A DNA stretch of 64,000 nucleotides from Nematostella vectensis (taxonomy: Eukaryota > Cnidaria > Anthozoa > Actiniaria > Edwardsiidae): the NCBI RefSeq assembly GCF_932526225.1, contig NC_064041.1, positions 13,515,451-13,579,450 of the forward strand, given 5' to 3'. The position numbers were made by a program, and so were the translations under genes. The notes below the pieces were generated by a model, which worked only from the letters and a program-made list of their open reading frames with translations, was not told the origin of the DNA and made no database searches. Positions 10,827 through 25,300 of the stretch are shown piece by piece (the stretch's first letter is position 1; each line of letters opens with the position of its first letter).

Positions 10827-11176
10827 TTAGAAGGAGTTAATCATGTCATGCATAAGCTCTAAATGATTCTGACCATTATGGTTGGAGACGGGGGGGTAAC
10901 CACCCATTTCCTGGGGGTACTGGTGCGGAGGCATCATGCACTCGTCCAGGCCTTGCATGGAAGGGTCTACTTGCATGTCCCTCCCGGAATCCATGTGGCT
11001 GAGCGTTGGTTGGTAGGGGTATCCGGGGGGTACCATGGAGCCCATGTGGTTGGCCATTCCTTGGTACTGCTGAATCATGTACGGAGAATGTGACACGGGC
11101 ATCCCCTGAGGGGGTGAGAGAGAAGGTGGGATGTCTAGTAAGTCGCGATCTCCACGACGTTTGTCCCGTGGGCTTC
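10827..11176 (-). CDS. lmx1: LMX exon 7 (C-terminal tail and stop)
   Basis: It starts [18 protein letters not shown] and ends [12 protein letters not shown]-stop. It is rich in Pro, Met, Gln, Tyr and Gly, with no domain. The acceptor is cttttccacag. Confidence 0.92.
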
Positions 11177-14100
11177 CTGTGGAAAAGACAAAAGAAATAA
11201 GCTCAGTGTCGTCTCAACATCAATCTCAACATAATCACATTATGATATCATTATCGTTAGCTACCACAACAATAATAAACAACACCACTTCCATCACGAC
11301 CACCACCATTATCACCACAACCACCATTATCACCACAACCACCATTATTACCCTCTGTAATCAGGACACGTTGATCTCACTATAACCACTACCACACATC
11401 TAACACCTCAAAAGCCCTCTGTAATCAGGACAATTCTCACCTTTTCCATCCTTTGACTTCTTAATGCTGCGTTGTCTGTTACTGACTCTACAGCTACTAG
11501 CGCCATCCGAATCTGGGTTATTTCTACGGGCGAGCTTTTTTATCTTAAAAAATACGAAAAGTTTTCGATTAGACCACTAACAAAATATCTATTTGCGTTG
11601 TGTTATCACATTGAGAATATAATACGTGCATTAAAAAAAAAAAAAAAAAAAGGAAAAAAAAAAAGGGCAGACAAATATGGTGCGTACGGCATTATAGTGC
11701 GGATAACAACAAGGCTTCTTGTCACGAGATAAATGTCTGAATAAGGTAAAGGAACGTTGCAAGTCCCTTAGAACCGGAAATAGAAACCAACATAAACCGG
11801 ATGTGAAATAAAATTAAAAATGAAATGAAAATTGGATGGATTAATGCAAAGAGTTCTAGAAGGAAATACCGCTGGCCAAATACTGGCAAGAGGTAGTGTC
11901 AAAGAGCCTGTTTGTGAGCCCGCGGTGCAGAGAGTCAGTGAAACTTACTGATTTCTGTACCTTTGCTCTTTGATTCTGGAACCAGACTTGGACCACTCTT
12001 ACACTCAAGCCTGTCTCGCGAGACAACTCCTCGCGAACCTAAACAACAACACAAGTAAACAACAAGATAAATAAATAGAACAAACATATCAAGATTGTGG
12101 GGAGGGATTCCTGTTATTCTGTGGCCCTCGTCAGGATCGGTTTATCAATATTTCAGTTTCAAGTAGCTCGCCTTTATCCGTGCACGCCTCGCAACACAAG
12201 GGACTGGCAAAATAATTGTGCTCAATTTGGTGTGGCCATGAGAAAATTATTCAGTAAAATATTTCGAGGGCGATTTCGAGAGCTAAATCGTAACCGATTC
12301 GGTAATTTCATTCAAAAACGAGGGTACACAAACGAACATATTAAGCTTTCGTCTTATGAAAATATAGGGACAGACGACATATGCAAGGCAAAACGGGTAT
12401 GAAAAGAGTGAACTGAAAATAACTGATCTTAGAAGACATTACTGGAAATAACTGATAATATACACAGACGGGACTAAAATTAAGTATACAAACAAATAAC
12501 TGAAAAAAAAGGTATACAAACAAGTAACTTAAAAAAGACTGGTTCCTTCTGGTAATAAGTTTATACGGCCCCGGAATGCTAGGCTGCCGTGTTTTTTTCT
12601 TTTAAGCGAGAGCTCAATCCACTGGCAAGTAGTGAAGGAAAGGGTAATCGATCTGACCTTAGAGAAGTTAGTAAAAACAAGACAGGTGTTAAGGCGACAT
12701 CGTTAGCAAAAACGTCTTTCCAATTAGAGAAATGCGAGAGCAAAGAGACAACATGTCCCTTGTAAAACAGAGTTATCCGGTGAATGATCTTTGGCCAATG
12801 TTTGCGAACAGTTCTTAATCAGTTTAACTAAAGTTAGGACTGACACATGTAAACATAGAAATAAGAAAGGTAAAGAGTATTTAGATAGAGCAATAGATTA
12901 CCAAAAAAATGTTCAACAGTAAGCAAGAGAATATTAAAAATAAAACATTTAGAGCAAATATGATATGATTTACAAGTGACTTGACCGGCTGACTTATTAG
13001 TGGCGGCAAAATGTATAATCAAGGAAAAAACGAGAAACTCCTTAGAAAACTATTATGGAAATAAAGAAACTAAACAAGAAACATAAAGAAATAAATGAAA
13101 TTTAATACCCAAGAAATAGAATCTTTACAATATTTTTTTTTTATTGGTTTCGATCGATTGATCAATGTACAAAGACTCCTCACTCGTAACATCAAATGAT
13201 ATAAGAAGCGAAATATATTGGGGTATGGTCCGGCGACGTCAAGTCCCACATTGATTAAGTTGATAAAAACTCAGCAACTCGGCAGCTAAAAGAGGAAATC
13301 GCAATTCTCATGCAAGTTGTGAGTTCGACTACCAGAAGACTTTATTTAAGAAATGAATAGAAACCTGATACCAATGAATCGTCTATGCAAAAGTAACACA
13401 ATTTTTTTTACAAAAATAATAAAAAAAGATACTGTAAAGATTAGGCATGAGAAAACGCAATTTGCTAACCTGAAAAAACTGGGAGTTGTAATAACTGGAC
13501 CAGTTCTTTCAGGAAATAATGGCCAAGTCAAAATTAAACACCATTATCGCATAAACATACTTTCCAGTCCGCTGGTATCGAGTTAATGCACAATAAGTCG
13601 GATTTAAAAGAAGAAAAAACCATTTAAATAAAGAAAAACTATAATATAGGAAACATAAGGGAAACATAAAATATGCCAAAGTAAAATATAAAATTTCAAT
13701 ATTTAAGGACAATACAAAAAGCTTGATTAATAAAAAAATAAAAGCGTTTTTACTTTGTATATCGGAAGGAACAAATTTTTGATGCAGAATTGAAAAACAA
13801 AATGCAATACTTTGAGTTAATCCAAAGAGCAAGATTCGGAAGACAATAAGCAAAAATAATAAGGCGTTCTTTCTTGTTATTTGGAAGAGCAAATTGTACA
13901 CAAAAAGACGGCAGATAAAGGGAGGAAGCAAAAAACAATCGTCCTTGATTGTGGAGTGGTATTGGGATGTAACCAGGTGGGCTTTCAGGATGTTAGCTTT
14001 GTTAGAACAGGTAACCAGCGATGATATGCCACAACCTCGTCCGCACATCTCTTCCGCACGCGGGAAAAGTGGCACGCGGGTGCAACAAAATGGCGGGAAA

Positions 14101-16278
14101 TTAGTCACGGGTTGCTGGGAAACTCGCCAGAAAAATAATAGCACAAATATTGTTTGCTCTGTTTTGATGGTAAAAAAACTTTTATTCCCTTTTTCCCCAC
14201 AACCATAAAAAAATGCAGTTTCAAAAATATTATTACTTGAAATATTTTCCCTATAAATTCAATTCAGTTTTCTATAAATAACAAAAACCTCACTCCTTTT
14301 TATTTACAATAACCGCTAAAAAAACTATTGTTGCACATTTTTTCAATATTTTGCGTGTCCGCGACAAATATAAAACTCCGTGCGCAAATAAGTATGAAGC
14401 CACAATAAACAAAAACAAAATGTGCGAGGGAAAAAAACGCGCGGAAATTCAAACGTAGCACACACTACTTTGCGCGCCATGTCTCTTTCTGTAAAGCAGT
14501 TTGGTCTTCATAGGCCCCAATATATCATATTTTTACGGTCATAGTGTTTAATATACTACACTTGCACGATCATAGTGTTTAATACACCATACTTAGTAGA
14601 TTATACTCATACGATCAAATCCTCACCTTTCTACAGGGTTTGGAGCTGATTTCGAAGGCTGACTTGAATACCTTACGTTGCTGACTCGTAAGGATTGTTC
14701 GCGGTCTTTTCGGTCCTTTTTTATCGTCATCATCGTCTCCATGAACCGAAGAATCGTCCGAGTCAGAGTTTGCCTCGGTTTTTATTTCTTCTTTGATGTC
14801 CCTTTCGGTCGGCATTGTATTATTACTAACATCTAAACACAAACAAGAAGTATATGTGAATCAATGTTTTTAAGGTAGGCCTCGGTTTTGCTTTTTTTTT
14901 ACTTCTTCTTCTCCCGGTTGGCATTGAATTTACTAACAACTTAAGACACACACAAACAAACAAAAAATATTTTTTTATTCATATTTGAAATCCAAGAAAG
15001 TTGTCCCTAAAATATAAATATTTTCCAAGACAATAGCCTAATTAAAAACGTTGTCCTAATTTTAATAATTTTTAAACAAAGGTATTATTTAAAAAAGTTG
15101 TTAACTTTCCGTTTTAAAATCATCTCCTCAGAATATAGCCAAACAAAAATCGTTGATACAAGCGCGAATTCCTATCTAAGAATCATCTCAGCATGGTCTT
15201 AGAAAAACAAAAGCGTTCAAAACAAATGCAAGGTTCTAACTATCTCTGTCACAAAGTTATCTCTGCGTGAGACAAAAATCAACAAACATGTTTGACACAA
15301 GCGCATTTTTCTAACTTAGGATGTAACAAGCAAGATCAAAGCTAGGCCGCGTTTCGTTTGAGATTATTTGCATTCCTCTCCTGATAACTCTGTGTATTGT
15401 AAGCGAAATTGGTACAAATTCACTTTTTTCGCCACATTCTCAAAGAATAAGCAAATTTCTTCTTGGTTTCGCGAATTTCACAGAAAGCGATTTTGACACC
15501 GGAGCAGTCACCGGTTTTCCGCCCAAAAGACCCCCTCCCCCCACGTTGGGAATTTGACCCTCCCCCCTCTCAAATTCCAGCCCCTGGAATTGTCCAAAAT
15601 ACAGTATTCGTATGACAAAGGGGATTTTTTTCTCACAGAAATCGGCTTTGAAAGAACCCCCAAACACCCCTTCCCCCTCTGGAGTTATCCGAAATTGCCT
15701 CCATAGATCTTCTCTAACATCACAAATTGTAGTACCCTGGGTACCAGACTTCTCTCGTCCAGTGACGCTCAGCCAAAATGCCGCGGGTAACACTGTATCA
15801 AAAGACGTGTACTTACTTTCTTGTTGACGGTTTATACTCGTTGCATCGATGCTCGTTGTGTTGTTATTATTGTTGCTGTTCCTATTTGCTTTCGATCTGC
15901 TGTTTAGTTTCGGTAATTTCGCAAAGTCGGCCTTGCAGTACAATTTATTGTCTTTGAGGGCGAACTCCTGGCCCTTTTCTAAGATGTGTCCGCACATAGT
16001 GCACACGAAACAGTGTAAGTGGTACACATTTCCCAGAGCTCGCATTACAAGTTCATTGGCGGGGATGGTTTTCTTACAGCCGCTACACTTGGTCCCGAAA
16101 ACTCTACAGGGCAAGAAAAAAAATGGTTAGATAATATGTCGAGGGGAATCGTGATAATCTAAATCTTCAAATAATGAGATTTTTAATAATCTAAATCTTC
16201 AAATAATGAGATTTTTAAGTGTTAGGTGGTTTAGAATGATGTTGGCCGGGCGCGTAGCCAGGAGAGGATGGGGGGCTG

Positions 16279-16325
<47 letters not shown>

Positions 16326-19300
16326 GGGGGTGGTGGAAGTGCGCAAAAAAAATTTATATTTTCAACAAAACATACATTTTTATCGTTCCTGACAACATAC
16401 GATCTAACCACAACATGGCAAAGATAAACATAAACTTTTTTCAAAAACGTTGTCAGTGCAAACGGCGAATGACAAATGCCAAATGGTAGTTCTATGACCG
16501 AAAGTTCTAATTATTCGTACAAATAAACGTGATAAATAAACTTTAGCGATACCAAAGCCATACATTGATGGTCTTTTATGGATTGTCGTATGCTTTTCCA
16601 CAATTTCCTGTATTCGTCAGAAATATAATGAGACCCATGGTACAGTTCGGTCGTAGAACTGCCATTTGCCATTCGACATCTGCCATTTGGACTGACAACG
16701 TTATTTGAAATAGGTGTATAAACAAGCAGCGTCAATAATAACAAAAACACCAAAACAAGTCAAGTTAAAGAAGAAAAACAATAAAACAAGCACTGACCAT
16801 TCAAAGAAGCTATCAAAAACACAAATAAAAAAATAGCTAGTGATAAAATAAAACAACAAAACATGCTTGTATGCATTGTATGAGGCGAGGAAATACAAAA
16901 AGGAGAAATATGATGGAGGAGAAAAGAAGAGTTAATTCCTATTGCTAGTTTTATCGATGTTGTATTATTGGAACTAAAAACAAATACGGTAGAACCCTAT
17001 TAACTCGAATTCGGATAGCTGCAATTCATCGAACTGAGTTTTCTGATTGTTTTATGTAAAGTTAAGTCATTTCTACTTGGATAACTCAAATTTAAACACC
17101 GGATAACTCGAATTTAAACCTCGGATAACTTTCTTTCTTCCGTACACACGTCTTGGAATACCTATTACCTTTTACTTATAATATAACTACAGCCTTTGTT
17201 TAATGCACTTTTCCTATACATAACTCTTCAACAACTACATTAAACCAATTTAAAATAAAAAATTACAAGAAGCAATTATTGGGAAGTATAATAACTCTAG
17301 ATTAAAAAAGTGATGCCCCTTCTACGATCAATTAATGTTCTAGATTAAAAAATAAATTAAACATATATAATGCAAAACTCAAGTTAAACCATATACGATG
17401 GGTCTTCTTAATTTTCAAAATAAAATCATACAAATATCTATGGAGATTTTAAACTTGAAAGAAAAACACTTTTTTCTTTTTCATTCAAATATGTGCACCA
17501 TGTGAAAAACACACCTGCTTGAAAAAAGCAATTGAAATTTGTGCAATAGAGGCCCCTAACGCCTGGGACAAAATCCCATTTGTGCAGTACAATTTCTCGT
17601 AAAGTCTATTAATGTAACTCTGGATGATCTGCCTCACAGAAATCTCGACGGGAGTAACGTGGTGTGAATAATTTAGTGTTGCGTTAACCTTGACAAGTTA
17701 TAATGTTAGCATGGGGTCATGGTTTACACAGTGCGCTTGCTAGGGTTACTTATATCAAAGATTATTTATTAATTTTAGAGAACTCTCGCCGTTATAATTA
17801 CAATCTCGAAAAATCCGAGGTTTAAGTATACTTTTACTAGATAAAAAGGGGCCCAAAAAACTGTCTGTTTTATTAAATGGCGTCTTTGGAAAGTATTGCT
17901 TAGTATAAAATATGTATAACAATAAACTCCTTAATATAGTAATTTGGTCTAAAAAAAGGCATTGAACTAAAGATAATCTCCTATGTTTGATAACCATAAT
18001 GTGAATCATCTAAATTTATGATAGTTCTATCACAGCAGAAGAAGTGTTTTTTATCCGGTTTATCCATTTCACGATTCCCTGTATGTGTTGAGAGCTATGA
18101 GACCTGCTTTCATGGCGAAAAAGGCAATTATCACACGAACACAAAAAAACAGAATTCCTGTTATTCTCTAAAAGTAGCATATTCCAGAATAATCGCAACA
18201 CAGTTCAAGAACGATCTAAAACTATAATTTCTGCGTTTGCCAAAATTCGCCATTTTTCTGGATCCCAAAATCGAATAGTCACCTAAACTTAAGCGCATAT
18301 AGTTGTTTTGTGGAAGGCGAATATATTAATTAAGGAAGCAAGAGTCCATTGACAAAAGTTAAAGCCAACGATGGAGTTTTTCTAGTCGGCTTATTTGAAG
18401 ACCAGAAAGTAATATCATTCGGGGAGTCGATCATTGTGCGGCAAAACCTTGACAAATAGAATAAGTTTTCAATTGACTTTTTGTCCTCGGATACCACACG
18501 AAACCGCCAATTCCAATGGTTCACAAAGACTTTTTGTACACCAGACAAGTGCGGGCTTAATTTGGCAAAGATAATAAAAAGCGTGCCGCTCCTAAGGAGA
18601 GGAGACCACGGAAAGTTATCCTGCGAGATTTGACAGGATTTTTCTATTCAAGCAAAAGGAACTATGTCATCTTTAACCGTAGTGTCGCGAATCTGCCCAG
18701 TCGCACTCAGCTGAGTAAAGAAAATCGTGGGTTAAGACAAGTCAGCTGATCACACAATTGATAATTCTCCTTTCCCTAACGGTCCTGTGTTTGCAGAAGG
18801 CTGACAACTTCTTTGTTAAATGCGGTGGCGCTTTGGGCTTTCTTGGTGAATCGGAAAATAAAGTAAAACCCGCGCGCCTTCTCACAAAAAAAAAACATTC
18901 AAGCTGTGAAATTTCTCTCTATAAAAATATACGTGGAAAAAAGAAAACGTTTAGCCACCGTATATTTGCCTAAAACTCGCCCTTTTGTGCTCAAGAAATT
19001 ATAGTCCATATTTCATTTTTATTGGAGAATTTAATTCACTTTTACTCTTAAGGGAGAAATTGGCATAAATTGTGTATGTCTTTGTGTCAGTTGAATCGAC
19101 AATAACAAAATTTGCTATTCAGTTTTCGTGTACACTTTCTCTGCGTCTACGACCCCCTGACTATAATACAGTCCAAACTTTTCTTACCAATTTCCGGGCA
19201 GGAGTCAAGAAACTGTTTTTGCTTTTGATAAAATGCAAAGACGCCTTTATTTTGTGTTCTGCTTTTAATATCGTTTAAAAACACAGACTCACTGTTTTCA

Positions 19301-22300
19301 CGTGTTTATTTTCTTCTAATTGTTTCGAATAAATTCCAAAAATACACCAAAACCCTTGTTGGAGACTTACCATCCCAATGATGTTGTTTTATTATTTTGA
19401 ATTAAAACAGCAATGGAACTGGAAGAGTTTGTTTTTCCACTAGAAGGTTCATGTTTTATGTAAGATAATGCTCTCTGATATCAGAGTTGAAAAGACAGAA
19501 ATCTTAGATCATTGCAGCCACAACTCTAAAGCGTCTGACATACGAATGTGACTTATCGCAAAAAATAACAATTCATCGTTATCTACAAAGCAAACCAGAT
19601 CACTTTACAAATTACTCAAACCTTTCTAGAGAGAGCATTTTGCGGTATCATAAGATCAATAGATGTTCTTATGTCATTCTTTGTTTCTTCAACAAATAAA
19701 CCAGGTATTTGGGTAGCTACTTAGGGTGGGTGTGATAATGTTTAGAAAATACAGTAATAATAATATTGGGAAAGAGTTTATAAAAGTGGTGGGCTGCTAA
19801 GGTCAACAAACAAATACTTTAATGCAAAAAGTGCTGATTTGCTATATGTACCATGTGAAAGCAAATGGGCGAATTTGTCTAAAGAAATAAAACCTGGCTT
19901 TTTACCGAGATAAGTTGAAAAACATTTTTTTAAATACCCGAATCGTATATGAAAGAAAATTATTAATTCATCGAATTTGTTTTGCTTAGTTCAGAGCGGC
20001 AACTATAAATAAAAAAAATATCGAAATGAGAAGATATTACCCAAAAGTTCGGGGCCTAGGAACATGCGAACAAAAAAAAACATCCAAAGAGTTTATTCAA
20101 AACAGTAAGTCCGATCTAATATAATTTCTTTCGGATTACAAAGGGAATAGCTGTAGCGTGTTGCTCAGTCCATTTTCAGAAAAGCCCCAAACACAAAGCA
20201 CTTCTAAAATATTTATACAAAAGCCAAAATACACGCTGCTCTAACTGACTTGTATTAAATTAAGGTGCCCAAAACGAGCACCAAAGTGACAAAAGAACTT
20301 ATTAATCTTGGGAGTTTACAATAAACAAGGGTTTGATATTGGATTTATGTGATGGTTGAACACTTGGAATATTTTGACAGGCCTTGTGTTCCAGTGGCTC
20401 AACGAGGACGTCACGCCAACAGTAAACTTCTATCTTTTTCTCATTATTTGCGGATTTAATAAACTTCCAAACTGCTTTGGGGCAAGTCCTTTATATGTGA
20501 ACATCGTTAAGCCATATTTTTTTGGCTTTAAATTTTAATTGTTTTGGGAAGAATTAGGAGCGAATCAATCAATTGTTTAGAGTCAAGAAAAACAGACAAT
20601 TTCATAGGATTATTCATTAAACATCTCCCTAGTTGTCATAATGGAGATCTGGAAACAAATAATGAAAAAAAAAACTTAAATGCTTCATGGCTAAACAACA
20701 TTCAAGCTATAAAACGGAGTTAATGGGCTTGGGATAAAGTATGAGAAAAATGTGGAAAGTTTTAAGACTTTCGCCAGTGGCGCGAAATCACGGCGCGCGA
20801 GCGACTGATAAGGCTGCATTTATCTTCAAATTACCGCTCCTTCCACAAGGGTGGCCTGGAATTACACCATTATATCTCTCAACCAGGGCTCCTAGTAAAT
20901 TAGGCAACGACAGAGCTATCCGTGATACGTGTCTAAATTATCTAAACTGCTGTGTGTTACAAGAGGGTATCAGTAACAGCAGAAACAGTGGCGACTTCAG
21001 TTATCACCAGTCTTGATCAATCTTTTGATTGAGATAAGCGCAGAGTGCCTGCTTTGAGATTACACGCATTAGGCTAATTATCCCCTAAACGCCACCACAA
21101 ACCGCTAAAAGTACAAGCGCGTTCGAGGCTGGTTGTGTCCCCCTTGTCCAGACCTCCCTGTGTATGCGATGTTTTCACAACGAGATGATTGGATGCTACA
21201 TGAACCCCCTCCCTTGCGCGCGCCCTATGTGGGTAAAGTCTAGACTCCGAAATCTAGAAATACAGCGCAGCTGAATTACCCTGGCATTTCGCTAAATGAC
21301 TTTCGCTGGGCCCCTCGTGTCACACGGAGCCAGGAGTTCGTTACTTTCAGGGGTAAAACTCTGCCTTAATTCCTTGCATAGCTTTTGAAGTGTATTCAAC
21401 GATTGATGGTTCACCAACAAAAGGCGGCTGACCTGATGTAGTTGGCACTCTATGCAATTTCACAATCGGTATTATACCGCGGTATTCGCAATCCTGTCAC
21501 CCCGATAAACCCTTTTACTCTTAACAGAAAAGCAAATAGTCTCGTGGACTACAGGTCCACGCAATGAAAATAAATTGTGTTTGCATATCGAAATGCAGAG
21601 TTTCTCCAACTTCTTGTTCATCTAGTTCTGTAGACCAGGGCGAATACCCTTAACCATTTGCTGTCTATTTCTACTCTATTTCGCTTGTCTAGCTTTCTTC
21701 CCTTGATAAACTTAAGGACAAAAGTATGAGATAAGGAGCGTACAGCGGAAACGACAGGGACGAAGTCTGGCGCTAGAATATCCAAGATTATCATCTTGGC
21801 GGTCACTTGTAGCGAAAACGACCAACGCTCGACCCTAGCTGTCAAATCAAGTATCCAAACAATTTCCCTAGCCGTTTCCCTATGGTATTTTTAGGTCTTT
21901 ATCTATGAGAAGGTGCAGTGTTACGCCAAGCAAGGGACTGCAGCACACGATAAAGTCTCGCACAGGTGACACGCATTGTTTGTGCTTCAGTAGGCTCGAG
22001 GCCGAGTCGGTACAAATCATAAGGGAACATTTACAAATGGCGCCATTTTAAGAGCCTGCTAGACGAGACTGCCGGTATTAAATACTAGAAATACAGTTTT
22101 TTGAGTTGAGAGTTTAATAAAGTGGGTTTTAGTGGCAATGTGGCTGAGTTATTGCGCACAGGTGACGTGGAGACTCGAGTATTGACGCGATGGGTGGAAA
22201 TAGCGCGAAGGTGTCCTAACTATCTTCCTTCACTCGTCTGTTCTGGCTTATTACAGATAACCCTAGCAAAAGGATATTTTGGCGCTTTTTGTAAAGCACC

Positions 22301-25300
22301 GAGAAACCGTTTCAAGTGTTCTAGATAACCCTTTGATTAGCTACGTTTAGTATGAGGTCAAAACACAGGCACAGCGAAACGTAAAACGTAAAGTCGGGTG
22401 CTTGTTGGGCTCGAAACCACTGTTTGAAAGGTCTTCTCAACAGCCGTCGCAAACCGACAAGTTCACGGGAGATATAGTGCACTACACATTGTGTGGTGGT
22501 GAAGACAATGCTCCCTTTGTAAAATACGAATTAAAATCCCATTCAAAAAGTAAAAATATAATTTCGACTATCTTAGTGCTCTTAAAGATGTTTTGCAAAA
22601 GAAGGATAGACTACAGAATGGCGGCAGCAACTACCTTAAAAAAATCCATGAAAATTGTGTGTACAATAAAACTTTAGCTAAAAACACAGAAGATAGGTAA
22701 AGAAAAGATTTGTCTCTCGTGATGGTTAAAAATATCTTGCGGTTTGAAGGAATTGTCGCTCGTTTCCTGAAGTGGATAGTTGGCCGTACAAAATGGCGGC
22801 CGCTCGAGTTCATTGGCATAAAAATAGTAGTATAGCCCGCGAAACCACAACCAGTAGTAGAAAATTGTAAAAAGACGAGAAAACACTTTTTCGTGTCTTA
22901 AAGAATATTTTCAGGGACATCACTATGATTACGGTGAGATTAGTTGCAAAGATGTGTTTGACGAGGTTTTATTTGCCGGTGTCTTTTTGGCATTGACACA
23001 AACATGCTATAAGAATAAATTATCCATGCCGGGATAATTTCCATGCTTTCATTCTGAAGATTACTTTAACTGTATGTAAAGTCTAATAAGGTTATATGGA
23101 AGGCTGGGAAATTTTGTACATGCTAGTACATTGGAAATAGACCACCCGTTTATACACAAACAAGGCTCAGTACATAGAAAAATAGCCGCTGAGAAATGTC
23201 AAAATCCTGTTAAGCTTTTGAATATACCATAATCATAAAAATCCCTCCTTGGCACCATCCGTTAAAGAACCCTGGAAGTTAGAGAGATGAGAAGGCCGGA
23301 TATGTATTGGGTATATTGATCGTGAAAATTTCGTGATGTGCATAAACATATGTATACACATAGTTTTAAGCCAAGTGAAACCCACAAAAATTGGACTTAC
23401 AACATTGTTTTGGAGTCCAGTATAAAGTAAAAAAAAATGTTAGATAGGTAAAATTATAATATTTTTTTATTGTTGCGAACGACACACCCTTAAACTAAAC
23501 TGGTCTGTAGGATGCAGCCTTTATAGGAAATACCTTTTATATGATTTACTTTAAAGATAAGTTGTTGTATTTCATCCATTCCTATTTCTCGATAATTTCT
23601 ATGCAGCCTTTATAGGAAATACCTTTTATATGATTTACTTTAAAGATAAGTTGTTGTATTTCATCCATTCCTATTTCTCGATAATTTCTATGTGAGTACA
23701 AGAATAGCTTCGGCCTATCTTATTTCCCAAGCTAAAAAACAATGCTAGAATTGAATCTGGAATGATTTTTGAGACAGAGCCACATTCAACTGCTAGAATA
23801 CCGTTATAACCTAACCAAATAGTACATTGGAGATAAATCTGAGATTATATGAAAGGAAGATATACCGAGGCAATTGCCTATCGATTTGGCAGAGGTTGTG
23901 CCTTTTTTAAAAGACCAAATGACCATTAGAAATGTGTTGTAGAGAGAAACAAATGAGCAGTACAACTTTTGGAGATGGAAGAAAATGTTGTCATTTGGCG
24001 TCCAATACGAAAGGTGTTTGAGTGAGAAGAAACTCCACGTTCCATTATTCAAACTGATATTTAATTTCTCGAGGTGTAACACTTCAAAGCGCAGCGAAAT
24101 TAACGTTTTGACTCATTCTTTTCTCCAAGCAAAGAAGCCACGTGCGACTACAGAAGCAATGAGAACTGGTTGGAAGTGTGAAGCCTAAGCCAGCTTGATT
24201 GTCCTGCTTTCTTTCCTGATTTCTCGTTTCCGGGACAATTCATCACCTACTTCAGTAATACAAAGTGGGGACAGGATGATCCAGCCCTTAAGTCTTAATA
24301 AATGTTCTACGCTTTTGTAAGAATCATTCATCAAATGCCGAATCTTGTTTGGGATAGTTTATACAAAAAAGTTTACCCTTTATGACCAAGGGATAAGTTC
24401 TAGAAACCGGCCCAAAATAAGATATTGTCCGAACCTAACCTATAAGGGTGGCTTAGAGGATTATAAGATACCTACTACGTGTGCCTTTTGTATAAAGTAT
24501 GCATAAGAAAGTTGAAAAAGCTGTGAATAACCTGGCGAGAACCATTGTGCAAACAAGTCACTAGAAAACATCCAGCATCGGAAAAAATACAATAACAGCG
24601 CCCTCACACCAAGAAATCACCTAAATAACATCGATCAAAGCTAACTCTATCAAGTAACTTCTGTTCCCTAACCAACCCTAAAAGTTTAGAAGGAGTTTTT
24701 AGACTCTAAAGTAAGTTTTCAAAACACTTGCAGATGAACACTTAAATGGTTTCCCTGATTGACAACTGTAATGGATACGTTTGAAAGCAAACATTCAATT
24801 ACGGGAAAATATAAAACCGTGACAAGGCTAGCTTGTATGTACAAAGTAGACCAAGTTCTTACCACAAGAGACTTGAAAATCCCTGTGATAAAATCTTAAC
24901 AAAACTGAAAAGCGTTTTTTGTCGGTGAACTCTGAAGGGATTGTGCCTTATCAGCGAAACAATTTACTATCATTATAATTAACTGTTACGTTACCCTGTG
25001 TTCTAAGACAAAAACTAGGCTTTTCGGTTCCTTGGTCACTTCAGAGTAGTGATTATTCTTTTCTTTTAGGTTCCTCTATCTATAATTCGGCATCTATTGC
25101 GGTCAAGTCGAGCATTCTTTGATCAGTATAAGGTTTTCCGTATGAGTGAGCCAAGTTGGGGTAACAGATCTATCTCTGTGTGTTTTCAGGGAAGTACAGA
25201 ATTTACCACAGTACACTTGGCCTGCTAGGAATTTACTCCTGTGGCGTTCTATCGTTAAGTTTAGTTGTGAGATTGTAAGCTCATTATTGGGTTGTTCGTG

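Noticed and set aside
15440-15816. C-terminal extension of the LIM2 exon frame
   Set aside because: It is read-through into intron 3 past a consensus donor (gtaagt); the homeodomain exon follows in phase.
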